Source: Helicobacter sp. NHP19-003 (GTDB lineage: Bacteria > Campylobacterota > Campylobacteria > Campylobacterales > Helicobacteraceae). Taken from it: 64,000 bases of DNA. A model generated the notes under the pieces. That model did not search any database and was not told the origin of the DNA. It saw only the letters and a program-made list of their open reading frames with translations. The position numbers and the translations under genes were made by a program. This document shows, one piece after another, positions 8,788 to 18,827 of the stretch. The DNA is taken from positions 682,001-746,000 of the forward strand of contig NZ_AP024814.1 in the NCBI RefSeq assembly GCF_019703305.1, read 5' to 3'. The stretch's first letter is position 1, and every line of letters starts with the position of its first letter.

Positions 8788-11548
8788 GGATTGGAGGTTT
8801 GTTTTGTCGTTTCGTTGCTCTGTGCTTGGCTAGAATCTTTATAAATCCTTATAAATGTTTCAATACCCCATGCGCTCGCCTCTGTGATTTGGTAAATCTT
8901 TTTGTCGGTGTCTATAAAATCTCCCAAAAGTTTTTGCAATGCGCCCTCCATCGGCTTGTCTTTTAACATGCCATTTTTATTCAACACCGCATGGATTTTG
9001 GCGTGGTCGTCATAAAAATACTCTTGCAAAAGGGGGATGATTTTATCCTTAAAACACGCTTGCAAGCCCTCTAAGCCATCTAGCCCCAAATGGTGTGGTT
9101 CTGATCGAGCAAAAACTCAATACGGGCATTCATCGCCTCTAAGAGTTTCTGTAAATCAATGTCTGTCTCTTCGCCCCCATCTTTAATGTGGTACCCCTTA
9201 AGAAGTTCAGGTCTAGGCAACATCTCTACAAAGCTAAACCTACGGCGCAAAGCGGTGTCTAATAGGGCAATGGAGCGATCGGCGGTGTTCATGGTGCCTA
9301 GAATGTAGAGATTATCCGGCACGCCAAAAGACTCTTGGCTGTAAGGCAAAGTAACTTTTAATGCCTCCTCTTGCCCTACGCGTTTGCTCGCCTCAATCAA
9401 AGTGATCAACTCGCCAAAAATCTTAGAGATATTACCCCGGTTGATCTCATCGATGATGAGAACATAGGGGAGTTTTTCGGGGTTTTGTGGGGACTCTTCT
9501 AACACATTAAAAGGTGGTTTGGTTAAATTTTGCGCCTTAAGATATGCAGCTTCAAATGCGGTGAGTTTTTTAAGGAGGGCGTAGTGGTAGGAAGTGTTGT
9601 GGACATCTAAGTTTTTGGGTTTTGTAATCCTCTCTAGCTTGTCTTGTTGGTACAAGTCCTTTAGAGTGTCCTCATAGACAAACACCGGCTGTCTTTCTTG
9701 GTTATAAATTGTTTCAAATTTAAGCCCCTTATCTGTTTTGCTCCATGTGAGTTCTTTTTGATCGCCTTGATAGAGCGAGATACAGCATTTTCCCGCCATC
9801 TTGCGCTCTTGCTCTAAAGAATCGATAAAAGCTTTTAGCAAGGCGTGCCAATAATCTAAATCAATTTGTGCTTTTTTCTTAGGGCTTGGTTGTTGCGAAG
9901 ATTCTTGAGCCCTTTGGCACATTTGCTTAAAAATCCCATTTTTGATGGGGTAGGTAACTTGTCCAGTTTTTTCATCTATCTCAGGCCTAATCCCCTCCAC
10001 AAACTCCTCATAGCCATAGCTTTGGTGGAAGGTGACAAACCCAATGCGCCCCTTTTGTTTGTAGTGGTCAAAAAGGGCTTTGGCATAAATGCGCCTGTGT
10101 TTTTCCTCCACATCTTGCCCTTGCCCGATATTCTCGGATAAAGCGGGGCGGATTTCAAGTTTTAAGGTTTCAACTTCAAGTTGGATACGCTTATAATCTA
10201 AATTGTCCTCGTTGTTGTTTTGCGCACCCTCTTTGGCAAAACCTAAAATCTTTAAGGCTTCATTGATCGTGTTGTGGGTTTTGCCCGTGCCCGGGGGTCC
10301 AAAGAGGATTTGGTTTAGGGGGATTTTAGTAGCCATAGCTTCTCCTTTATGGTTTTCTTGGGGGGTGTGTGGATTGTTGTTGAGTATAAAATCCTTTTGG
10401 GGGATTGCATTGAATTCATTGACACAGTATAAAAAGTAGTCAGTAATATTTTGCATAAAAATTTCCAAGCTATTATAAGTGTCAATGTAGCGGTGTGCCT
10501 TTATCTTATACCTTTCTTCATTAAAAAAAAGTCTTTTATATGCTGGGCACTTTTTGCAATTTTCAAAATTCTCCTTTATCCACCAATCCAAACCTATACA
10601 ACAAACAAACCCTTTTGTAGGGACACCTTCCACCTTGCCATGCCAATTGTAGCCAATCCAAATGTCAAAGCCCCGGTGATGGTTGGCTGTGGCGGTGTTA
10701 ATCAACCCCTCTTTTAAAATGTCTTCGCGAAAAAAGGCAATCCCCGCATACCCCTCTTTTCCAAAGTTTCGACCACCCATGTGGATGTAAGACTGATACC
10801 CCCACTCTTTTGCAAACTCATTGAGCTTGTTTGAAAGTTCCTTCCGCTTGTCTTTTAGGGGGGGCTTGGAGTTTCTGCGCCCCCCTTGCGCCTCCCACTC
10901 TTGCACCGATTCATCCACCAACTCCACAAACTCTTGCAACAGCTTTAAAAATGTCTGTCTTTGCTCTGCGCTCCACTCCACTTTTTCCACACCATTTCCT
11001 TTAAAATCCTCTAGGGGGATCGCATTAAATGTTTCTGCCAAGTTTAAAAAATCATCCGCGATTTTATGGATCGTGTCTAAATGGCGGTTTTCATATCCAA
11101 GTGGCCGATCGTTGCCAAACAATTTTTGATACGCGGCGCACTTTTGGCATTCTTCTAAACCCTCATCGGCACGCCCGATATAAAGGTCAAAAAGCTTGGG
11201 TTGCTCCTTGCGTAAATAGGCAAACCAAATATAAAAGCCTTTTTGGGGGGTTATCTTTTGAGGATCGCTAAACCACTCGTTTAAAGTATCTTGTCTAAAA
11301 AAGGCGATCGCCGGTGTGTTAGCTAAATTGCCAAACCCCACGCTCACCACACACACATACCCCCACGCCTCTAAAAAGGCATTGAACTTGTTTTGCAGAG
11401 CGTGGCATGCACTTTGGGGGGCTTTGGGGGCTGGGCTCTCTTGCCTTTCTTCCCACTCTTGCACCGATTTATCCACCAAGTCTATAAACTCTTGCAACAG
11501 CCCTAAAAACGCCTGTCTTTGCTCCACGCTCCACTCTAGCTTTGCCAC
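8784..11548 (-). pseudogene. McrB-like GTPase with duplicated N-terminal domain, frameshifted
   Basis: McrB-type motors hydrolyse GTP and drive the McrC nuclease. Residues 3-185 and 190-395 are two copies of one domain, each opening with EWS, EQRQ and LLQEF and holding a C-x-x-C-x-A-Y-x-x-LF motif. The AAA domain has Walker [10 protein letters not shown] near 415, Walker B LIIDEINRGN and MNTADRS. The first frame stops at 9080 after DQNHTIWG. The C-terminal part (KDKIIPLLQEYFYDD) continues to 8784 in another frame. The join lacks the usual histidine-aromatic stretch after DQNHTIG, so several bases seem to be missing, not only one. The system is likely inactive as sequenced. Confidence 0.82.
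10334..10348 (-). promoter_or_regulatory. Strong internal ribosome binding site and ATG within mcrB
   Basis: On the minus strand AAAGGAG, five spacer bases and ATG (10336-10334) lie in frame at codon 405, directly before the AAA domain ([20 protein letters not shown]). This would give a short GTPase without the DNA-sensing domains. E. coli mcrB makes such a short form from an internal start, so a two-form arrangement is plausible here; it may also mark an old gene boundary. Confidence 0.6.
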
Positions 11549-11552
11549 GAGA

Positions 11553-11885
11553 TCACACCTCTTTATGGCTTAAAACCTGTGCGCTCACTTGATTGCCGAT
11601 TGTGCTTTGCACAAATAAAGTGAGTTTGTCGCCACTAAAATTATTGGGGTTAAAATCTTGCTGTTCTGTAGAAACATAGTACCCATCTAAATCCACCCAG
11701 GCTAAACAGCTGACAGAATACATCCCCATGATCTCACGCCTAAAGACCTGTGCGCTGACATAGCCACCCTTTTTAAGACGTTGCAAGATCAAAGTGTATT
11801 CCTCATTGCCAAGCGTGAAGGTTTGGCTGTCTTGATCGGTGTCTCCATTGACTAGGTCTAAATCCACTCTTGCCAAACAGTGCAT
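11553..11885 (-). CDS. Hypothetical 110-residue protein made of two tandem copies
   Basis: I do not recognise this family. The protein is an internal duplication: residues 3-52 (CLARVDLD ... YVSAQVFRREIM) and 60-110 (CLAWVDLD ... QVSAQVLSHKEV) share CLAxVDLD at the start and VSAQV near the end. Composition suggests beta-rich soluble domains with no signal peptide or membrane segment. It ends 4 bases before the mcrB start and lies 31 bases after radA, so it is probably the first gene of the mcrBC operon. That position suggests an accessory factor or specificity partner, but this is inference from context only. Confidence 0.75.
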   Translation of the reverse strand: MHCLARVDLDLVNGDTDQDSQTFTLGNEEYTLILQRLKKGGYVSAQVFRREIMGMYSVSCLAWVDLDGYYVSTEQQDFNPNNFSGDKLTLFVQSTIGNQVSAQVLSHKEV

Positions 11886-11916
11886 GCCAACTCCTTAAAG
11901 AATAAGCCAAATTCTG

Positions 11917-13249
11917 CTACATCCACTCAATGATCTGCGACACATCTTTGGCTTCGTAGCAGGCAATGGGGGTTTTGAGATTGGGTTTTTTAGGCACAAT
12001 CGCTTTTAAAAAGCCGTAATTCTCCATTTCCTTCAAACGGACATTTAAATTCGGCACTTCTTGCACTGAGCCAGTCAGCCCCACCTCCCCGATGAAGGCG
12101 GTTTTATTGCTGATCGGGCGGTTTCTAAAACTCGAGAGGATGCTGGCGATCACGGCTAAATCTGCACTCGTTTCGCTGATTTTAATCCCCCCAGATACAT
12201 TGATGAACACATCGTAGCGGTTTAGGGGGATTTCTAGCTTTTTTTCTAGCAAGGCTAAGAGCATGTGCAAGCGGTTTGTGTCAAAACTCGTGGCTAATCT
12301 CTTAGGATTGGCTAAAGAGCTTTCACACACTAGGGCTTGGATTTCTAAAATCAGTGCCCTTGAGCCCTCCAGCACCACACTTAAGGCACTGCCGGCTAGG
12401 CTTTGCTTTTGGGAGAAAAAGAGTTTAGAAGCCTCTTTAGCACTGATTAAGCCCTCTTGGTGCATTTCAAAAATCCCCACCTCGCTGGTTGCCCCAAAGC
12501 GGTTTTTAAAACTGCGTAAAATGCGTAATTCTCGACTAGGATCGCCCTCAAAGTAAAGCACGGAATCGACCATGTGCTCGAGCACCCTAGGGCCGGCGAT
12601 CGAACCCTCTTTGGTGATGTGCCCGATGATGAAAATGGCGATCTGCTCTTGCTTGGCTAGGCGCATCAGATCAAAGGTGATCTCTCTTACTTGAGAGATC
12701 GAGCCGGGGGCAGAGCTTACCGCACTTGAATATAGAGTTTGTATCGAGTCGATCACACACACGGCGTAATCTTGCCCGAGCAAATGCGCCTTGATCGTGT
12801 CTAGGTCAATTTCATTGAGTAAATACAACTTCTCTTGCACGCATTGCAATCTGTCTGCTCTTAGCCGGATTTGCCCTGCACTCTCCTCCCCGCTCACATA
12901 CAGCACACTTAAGCCAGCCCCAGCTAGCCCCCCGCCATTTTTAATAAAAGTGTGCTTTTACCCACGCCAGGAGCCCCCGATCAAATACAACCCCCGGGCA
13001 CAATCCCCCTAGCACAATGTCTAATTCCTTTTGGGTGGAGCTAAAGGTGCTGACACTCTCTTGCTCGACCTTAGCGATAGAGATTGCTGAAAGTTTGGAG
13101 GTGTTTTTGAGGGGCTTTAGGCTCTCTAGCTCTTTTTGGCTCACCTCAACAAAACTTTCCCACTGGTTGCAATTATTGCACTTGCCCAGCCACTTGGGGC
13201 TGACAAATCCGCAATGCTGGCACTCAAAGACTCTAGACTTTTTCGCCAT
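11917..13249 (-). pseudogene. radA: DNA repair protein RadA (Sms), interrupted by several frameshifts
   Basis: RadA is a RecA-like ATPase that extends branches in recombination intermediates. The N-terminal zinc finger is CQHCGF with CNNC (13249 onward). The second part, from LYVSGEESAGQIRLRA to the Lon-like domain (SGGIKISETSADLA), runs to 11917. Between them (about 12925-13010) the P-loop is recoverable only by changing run lengths of G or C: the true text should resemble LYLIGG, then PGVGKSTLLLK. At least three separate one-base changes, all at G/C runs of five or six, are needed. The pattern suggests consensus errors more than decay. It overlaps the end of ftsY. Confidence 0.85.
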
Positions 13250-14117
13250 CTTTAAAGATCGCATCTAAAAGGCTTTTGACATACTCCATCTCATCAAAAG
13301 CGATCAAGTCGTTTTCCTTCTCCCCCACGCCTAGATACAAAATGGGCAGTTGCAATTCGTAGAGAATGCTCAAAATGCACCCCCCCTTGCTCGTGCCATC
13401 TAGTTTCGTGACAATCACCCCGTCTAGCTCCAAGCTTTCGTGGAAGATTTTGGCTTGCTCTAAGGCGGAGCTGCCCTGAGTGCCATCGAGTATTAGGATT
13501 TTATAGTAGGGGGCGTTGTTTAATGCCTTGCTGCACACCCGAGAGATTTTTAAAAGCTCGTTTTTGAGGTTGGTTTGGTTATGTAGTCTGCCAGCGGTGT
13601 CGATGATGATTTGATCTGCCCCTCTGGCGATCCCCGCCTCAATGGTGTTGTAAGCTAAAGCACTCGGGTCGCTGTTTTGCCCTGCACTGATGACTTCTAA
13701 TTGCAACTTCTCCCCCCAAAGTTGGAGTTGTTTCACGGCTGCGGCTCTAAAAGTGTCGCCCGCTCCTAATAAGACTTTTTGCTTGTTTAAGAGATGCTTT
13801 TTGGCGAGTTTGGCGATGGTGGTGGTCTTGCCAGCCCCATTGACCCCCAAGATTAAAGAAACTAAGGGTTTGGTGTCTAGGGGTTTTAGACGCACTTGGT
13901 CGTAGTAGCTTTCTTTGCGTAAAAAACGCATCAGGGCGACTTCTAAATGGTTGCGTTTGATTTGCTCGGGCAGGTGTTCTAAAAGTTTTTCCACGAGGTC
14001 AAATTGCACATCAAAGCCGATCAAGATTTCCTCTAGTGCCTCTTTGCTAAAGGTGGCGTCTTTGGACTTTAAAAGCGAGGCTACATTTTGGATCGTTTTT
14101 TTAAAGAAGTTAAACAT
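13233..14117 (-). CDS. ftsY: Signal recognition particle receptor FtsY
   Basis: FtsY is the membrane-associated GTPase that receives ribosome-SRP complexes for co-translational membrane targeting. I start it at the ATG at 14117 ([16 protein letters not shown]); a longer upstream reading overlaps the lipoprotein gene and has no family resemblance. The NG domain shows G1 [27 protein letters not shown] and the specificity motif [10 protein letters not shown]. At 294 residues it has the short form without a long acidic N-domain, as in relatives. Start and lipoprotein stop share one base (TAATG), and radA overlaps its end, so the three are one unit. Confidence 0.95.
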   Translation of the reverse strand: MFNFFKKTIQNVASLLKSKDATFSKEALEEILIGFDVQFDLVEKLLEHLPEQIKRNHLEVALMRFLRKESYYDQVRLKPLDTKPLVSLILGVNGAGKTTTIAKLAKKHLLNKQKVLLGAGDTFRAAAVKQLQLWGEKLQLEVISAGQNSDPSALAYNTIEAGIARGADQIIIDTAGRLHNQTNLKNELLKISRVCSKALNNAPYYKILILDGTQGSSALEQAKIFHESLELDGVIVTKLDGTSKGGCILSILYELQLPILYLGVGEKENDLIAFDEMEYVKSLLDAIFKDGEKV

Positions 14118-14647
14118 TATTTTTTCTCTGCATCGATTAAATCTTGTAAATCTTTGGCGAGCATTTCCTCCAAAATCACACCCCGGTAATTTTGGACCAA
14201 CTGCCCTTGTTGGTTGTAAAGTAAAAAATAGGGCAAAGACCATGAAGTGCTTTTAAACGCCACAGCAAAGCGGGCTTTATCCATGGGGTTAAAGAGCATG
14301 AAATGGGGCTTATGGGCTTTGGCGTAGGTGTCTAGTTGTTCTTGAGAGTAAGCCTTGTCTAACAAGGCTAAAAAGCGCACGCTTTTAAACTCAGCTTGTA
14401 AATGGTTAAAAAGTGCAACATATGTGGCGTTCTTGGGGCTTAAATCCAAGACCATGATTAAAGTGGGCATGGGGGTTTTGTCCAAAACCTCTAAAACCCC
14501 ATTCACGCTTTTTAATTGCAATTCTTGGTGGTTTTGGTCCAAAAAGTGCCAAATGGAGGGGGTGCTCTCCTTAGGTTTTTCTTGACTCTTAGAATCAGAA
14601 CACCCCAACAAGACCAACAACACGACCACACATGCCAAAAAACGCAT
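14117..14647 (-). CDS. Lipoprotein with thioredoxin-like fold lacking the CxxC pair
   Basis: The chosen start, ATG at 14647, gives a lipoprotein signal [16 protein letters not shown] with Cys16 as the lipidated residue. The rest (about 160 residues) resembles TlpA-type thioredoxin-like proteins: [11 protein letters not shown] sits where the CxxC active site would be, [15 protein letters not shown] resembles the cis-Pro loop, and the end is helical. No cysteine follows the lipobox, so it cannot be a dithiol oxidoreductase in the usual way. The start is 1-2 bases from the chemoreceptor stop, and the stop overlaps the ftsY start. Confidence 0.7.
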   Translation of the reverse strand: MRFLACVVVLLVLLGCSDSKSQEKPKESTPSIWHFLDQNHQELQLKSVNGVLEVLDKTPMPTLIMVLDLSPKNATYVALFNHLQAEFKSVRFLALLDKAYSQEQLDTYAKAHKPHFMLFNPMDKARFAVAFKSTSWSLPYFLLYNQQGQLVQNYRGVILEEMLAKDLQDLIDAEKK

Positions 14648-14648
14648 G

Positions 14649-16541
14649 TTAGACCTTGAACTTCGCCAATTCTTGATCGAGCACCTGGGCAACTTCGTTT
14701 AAGGACTGGCTGGCTTTTCCGACATCTTGCACACTTTGGTGGTTGAGCACCGCTAGACGGTTGATTTTTTGGATGCTTTGTATAATCATTTTTGCGGTAT
14801 TAGCCACGCCTTTAAACTCTTGTACTGCCTGGCTTGTAACGCCGATCACGCTTTGGATGTTCTCCACATTGGAGTCAACCATTTTTTGCAAGGAGTGGGT
14901 GAGCTCGGAGGTTTTTAAAATCTCTTGGGCGTTGGTGTGTAAATCGTGGCTGATCGTGCCCACGCTTTGCACCACTTCGTTGATGGCGCTGGCGATCTCC
15001 GTGAGGCTACTTTGGGTTTTTTCAGCCAACTTACGCACTTCATCGGCCACCACCGCAAAACCCCGTCCATGCTCGCCTGCCCGTGCAGCCTCAATAGCGG
15101 CATTTAAAGCCAGCAAATTTGTTTGCCCGGCAATGTCTGAAATCAAAGTCAAAACGGCTTTAATGTTCTCGGTGTTCTTGGAGGCTTCGTCTAAGCGGTT
15201 AGAAAATTCCATGCCCAACTTGGCTTTGTTGGCTAAATTCTCGTTAAAGGACTGGATCTGCGTGCGGATTTCCTCTAAAGTGCTGTCGGTTTGTAAGAGG
15301 TTTTGGTTGTTTTTGTCTGCATCCTCCACTCCCCTTAAAATATTATTGATGATGTTGTCCCCATTTTCTAGGGCGGTGTGGATGAGGTTTTTACCCTCTT
15401 GGGTGTGCTGTTCTACAGTGTTCACACTTGTGTGAAGGGTGTTGGCGATTTGGTGATTTTGCGCACCCAATTCTTTGATCTTAGACACCATGCCCTGTAT
15501 TTTTTCAAGCAAAAGGTTAATATTAGATGAAATAGTGGCAATTTCATCTGTACCCCTAACCCGTAAGCGCTTGGTTAAGTCTCCATTGTCGGACACTAAC
15601 TGCACGATTAAATCGCGTAGTTGTATGAGGGGGCGGCACAAGATCTCGATCACCCCAAAGAGAACAAAAGGTACCACAATGAGCGCAATCACAGAGATGG
15701 TAAACATCATGGTTTGGACACCATTTAGGTTCTTGAGTGCATCCTTTTTAAAGACAACAGAAACCACTTTCCAACCTAAACCATCGATGGTGCTATAAAC
15801 ATAGAATTTCACCCCTTCTTTGCCATCTCTTTCGATGAAACCAGAAGAAGTGGTTAAAATTTGGCGGCGCAATTCGTGGTCGTTGGCGTGGTACCTGCTG
15901 CCCTCTTGGTAAACCGATGATCCCAACACAACCCCATTTGCATCCAAGAGATGTACCCTTTGTTTTTTAAAATAATTCGCAATGACGGACTCTAAAAGAC
16001 TATCCAAATCAACATCTAGGGCCAACACTCCCTTAAACACCCCCTTTTGTTTCAAAGCCAAAGAATAAGTAACAACGGTCTTTTTTGTATAAGCATCTAC
16101 ATAGGGTTTAGAAATATGGATACCCGGAGTGGCTTTAGCATTTTTGTACCAACTGCGCACCCTTGGGTCGTACCCAGCGGGTTCCTTACCTTGTAGTTTA
16201 ACGATAGTCCCGTTCTCAAAAGCGGCATAGACATCGGCCGAGCTCATGTTATTATGCACAAACTCTAAAATTTGTTCCACGCGTTCCAAGTCGTTGAGGG
16301 GAATTTTTTCAAAGGAGAGAGCCGTCTGCCTCAAAACGAAGCGGGTGCTGCGATCCCACTCTTTAATTGTGGAAGATAAAACATTGACCGTGGTTTTGAG
16401 CGAAATTTGTGCTTGCTCGGTTAAGTTGTTGCGGATTTTCACCCCAATGATCACGATGGTCGTGCCAAACACCAAAATGAGCAACACGGCCAACGCCAAA
16501 ACAATCTTTGTTTTAAACCCTAGCTTCACATTCAAATCCAT
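14649..16541 (-). CDS. Methyl-accepting chemotaxis protein with dCache sensor
   Basis: This is a membrane chemoreceptor feeding CheA/CheW. Helix one is at about residues 10-32, followed by a periplasmic dCache domain ([31 protein letters not shown]), a second helix near 280-303, a HAMP region and a cytoplasmic coiled coil. The signalling tip [20 protein letters not shown] is fully conserved. The architecture resembles H. pylori TlpC, a dCache receptor, but I cannot assign a ligand. I chose the ATG at 16541, which has GAGG at proper spacing; a GTG at 16547 is possible. It ends just before the lipoprotein gene. Confidence 0.92.
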   Translation of the reverse strand: MDLNVKLGFKTKIVLALAVLLILVFGTTIVIIGVKIRNNLTEQAQISLKTTVNVLSSTIKEWDRSTRFVLRQTALSFEKIPLNDLERVEQILEFVHNNMSSADVYAAFENGTIVKLQGKEPAGYDPRVRSWYKNAKATPGIHISKPYVDAYTKKTVVTYSLALKQKGVFKGVLALDVDLDSLLESVIANYFKKQRVHLLDANGVVLGSSVYQEGSRYHANDHELRRQILTTSSGFIERDGKEGVKFYVYSTIDGLGWKVVSVVFKKDALKNLNGVQTMMFTISVIALIVVPFVLFGVIEILCRPLIQLRDLIVQLVSDNGDLTKRLRVRGTDEIATISSNINLLLEKIQGMVSKIKELGAQNHQIANTLHTSVNTVEQHTQEGKNLIHTALENGDNIINNILRGVEDADKNNQNLLQTDSTLEEIRTQIQSFNENLANKAKLGMEFSNRLDEASKNTENIKAVLTLISDIAGQTNLLALNAAIEAARAGEHGRGFAVVADEVRKLAEKTQSSLTEIASAINEVVQSVGTISHDLHTNAQEILKTSELTHSLQKMVDSNVENIQSVIGVTSQAVQEFKGVANTAKMIIQSIQKINRLAVLNHQSVQDVGKASQSLNEVAQVLDQELAKFKV

Positions 16542-16611
16542 AAACACCTCACGGCTGTGCTACAAAAGCCAAAACTCCATTATAACGCAAATTAGCCCTT
16601 CTTTAGAGTGC

Positions 16612-17148
16612 CTAGGCTAACAAATGCCCCATGTGTTTAAACTGCCACACACAAGCATAGGGTTTAAAAAACTCTAAAGCGGTTTGGGGTTCTAAGAGCG
16701 GGTCTTTTAAACCCAAAAACACTTCGATAACCACGCCCTTAGATCGCAAAAATGCCAGCTTTTTAGGGGCTAGGGGCGAAAAAAGCAAGTCCTCCAAAGC
16801 CTCTAAGCTGCCCAAATGCACACACCTTTTTAAACTCGGGTCCTGTTGCAATAATACATCCCAGCCTATATTTTTTAAAAAAGCTTGCATGTAAGCTTTG
16901 GGGTCTTTTTTGTAGCTCAAGATTTGTAGGCGTTTAAAGGCTATAGGTTTAAAAGCGAGCATGCAGGGCGAAATTAAGATTAATTTTTGCACCCTACGCC
17001 CAGCCAGCACCTCGCCATAAGCGCACTCCAGGGCTTTGAGTGCCCCATAACTAAAGCCGGCCATGTCATAAACCCCACAATCCTTTAAAATCCACGAAAA
17101 CAACACACTCTCCCCACAAAAGCCAAACCCACTAAAGTAGCGCATCAC
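16612..17148 (-). CDS. bioV: BioV-like alpha/beta hydrolase, pimeloyl-ACP methyl ester esterase
   Basis: This small alpha/beta hydrolase of 178 residues opens with MRYFSGFGFCGESVLF, carries the nucleophile elbow GFSYGALKALE (Ser in G-x-S-x-G) and ends with HMGHLLA, which supplies the catalytic His. The FSGF opening and short size are like BioV, the Helicobacter-restricted esterase that removes the methyl group from pimeloyl-ACP methyl ester in biotin synthesis. It overlaps the FtsH-like gene by 4 bases, so the two are coupled. Assignment as BioV is from memory of the family and moderately sure; the hydrolase fold is certain. Confidence 0.65.
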   Translation of the reverse strand: MMRYFSGFGFCGESVLFSWILKDCGVYDMAGFSYGALKALECAYGEVLAGRRVQKLILISPCMLAFKPIAFKRLQILSYKKDPKAYMQAFLKNIGWDVLLQQDPSLKRCVHLGSLEALEDLLFSPLAPKKLAFLRSKGVVIEVFLGLKDPLLEPQTALEFFKPYACVWQFKHMGHLLA

Positions 17149-18827
17149 ACAAAAGAGCGCAAAATCTCTTGGATTTGGGTTTTGCTTAACTTCTCTTTGT
17201 CTAACAGGGCCTGGGCCATCGCTTGCACCTGCGCCTTGAAATTGCCCAAAAACTCTCTTTGCTCGGTGTAAAGCGCGCTCAAAAGTGCCTCCACATCTGC
17301 CCGATCCCCGATGAACTTATGCCCCATGCCATACTCTTCACACATCTTTTTAGCGGTTTCTAGGGCGTGTCTCAAGTCGTCCTTGGCCAAAGTGTAGCTT
17401 TCTTTAAAAAATAAATCCAACACAATCATCCCACTTAAATGCACCTTGATGCTGTTGTTCATCTCGCTCTTGCTTAAAATACGCCTGTCGCTTGCGGCCA
17501 AAAACTCCCCGACCAAGAGTACCTTGTCAAACTCCACTTCTAGCCAGTAGGCACTCAAAGCCTTTGCGCTTTGATAAAGGGCGTATAAATTCTTTTCTTG
17601 TTCGCTCAAAGTTACATTTTTCTTTTTACCAAAGGCAATCTTGTCTTTCACCTCTAAAATGTCCTTCATGCTGATCTGTGCCGCGTTGCGTCTTAGAGTA
17701 TTTAAGGCGCTCTCATTGACCAAAGACGCTAACATCGCCCCGCTAAAACCCACGCAAATTTTTGCCACCTCCAAACAATCTAAATTGTGTTGCTTGTCTT
17801 GCAAATAGGACTCCAAAATCTGCACCCTCTCCTCTAAGTCGGGCAAAGAGATAAAAATGCGCCGATCAAACCGACCACTTCTAAGCAAAGCTTCATCCAT
17901 CACATCGATTTTATTCGTCGCCCCGATCACGATCACCTGTGCACTTTCCTCAAAGCCGTCCATCTCGGTTAAAAGCTGGTTGAGCGTGGCCTCTCTTTCA
18001 TCATTGCGCTGATGCCCTCTGGCCTTGCCCACCGCATCGATTTCATCGATAAACACGATGGACGGACTAAAGGCTTTGGCTTTGGCAAAGAGCTCGCGCA
18101 CCCTCTTAGCCCCCACGCCCACATAAATTTGCACGAACGCGCTCCCACTATGGTAGAAAAAAGGCACTTTCGCCTCAGCGGCTAGGGCTTTGGCGATCAT
18201 TGTTTTACCCACCCCGGGGGGACCCACGAGCAAAACTCCTTTAGGCAATTTGATTTTTAAATCTTGGTATTTTTTGGGGTTTTTTAAGTAATCCACAATC
18301 TCATAAAGTTCTTCTTTGACCTCTTTTGTACCCGCCACATCTTTAAAACGGACACTAGGCAGCGTGGCGTGCAAAGATGGCATGGGGGTATTTTGGCGTT
18401 GTTGGGCAGTGTCTAGGGAGGGTTGCAACAACGGCTTTTTGCTCCACGCAAAGCGCAAGATCACCGCCAAGAGCACCAGAAAGAAAAAGATGATCACTAA
18501 ATTTAGGAGTTGTTGCGTGGTGTTGTCCTCTTGCAACACCTCAATAGGGATGTTTGTGGGAAATTGCATCGAATCGGTCCAGCCTAAACGGGCGGTTTTG
18601 TAGATTTTGAAGCGGGTTTTTAGGTAAATATAGCGGCTGTCGATCTCAATGCTTTGGATTTTTTCGGTGCGTAAAAGCGCATTAAAATCTTGGATACTCA
18701 CCAGCTGTGTTGGCTCTCTAAAAAACAAAAACACCACAAAGACCACACCCACCAAGAGCGCAAAAGCACCGATGATCGCCTTTTTATACCGCCGCAAAGT
18801 TTGAATCAAGCTCCACCTCGTAATCAT
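17145..18827 (-). CDS. FtsH-like AAA+ membrane ATPase without the zinc protease motif
   Basis: A hydrophobic segment lies at residues 15-34 and another near 105-125, with an FtsH-type periplasmic loop between. The AAA module is complete: Walker A GPPGVGKT near 200, Walker B FIDEIDAVG near 257, ATNKIDVMDEALLRSGRFD. In the C-terminal region, where FtsH has HESGH, the sequence reads LYQSAKALSAYW (near 419), with no HExxH. It is therefore likely an unfoldase or chaperone, not a protease. At 560 residues it is shorter than ftsH at 2307-4220. H. pylori has a second FtsH-like gene beside the same neighbours. Its start overlaps mtaB by 44 bases. Confidence 0.9.
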   Translation of the reverse strand: MITRWSLIQTLRRYKKAIIGAFALLVGVVFVVFLFFREPTQLVSIQDFNALLRTEKIQSIEIDSRYIYLKTRFKIYKTARLGWTDSMQFPTNIPIEVLQEDNTTQQLLNLVIIFFFLVLLAVILRFAWSKKPLLQPSLDTAQQRQNTPMPSLHATLPSVRFKDVAGTKEVKEELYEIVDYLKNPKKYQDLKIKLPKGVLLVGPPGVGKTMIAKALAAEAKVPFFYHSGSAFVQIYVGVGAKRVRELFAKAKAFSPSIVFIDEIDAVGKARGHQRNDEREATLNQLLTEMDGFEESAQVIVIGATNKIDVMDEALLRSGRFDRRIFISLPDLEERVQILESYLQDKQHNLDCLEVAKICVGFSGAMLASLVNESALNTLRRNAAQISMKDILEVKDKIAFGKKKNVTLSEQEKNLYALYQSAKALSAYWLEVEFDKVLLVGEFLAASDRRILSKSEMNNSIKVHLSGMIVLDLFFKESYTLAKDDLRHALETAKKMCEEYGMGHKFIGDRADVEALLSALYTEQREFLGNFKAQVQAMAQALLDKEKLSKTQIQEILRSFV

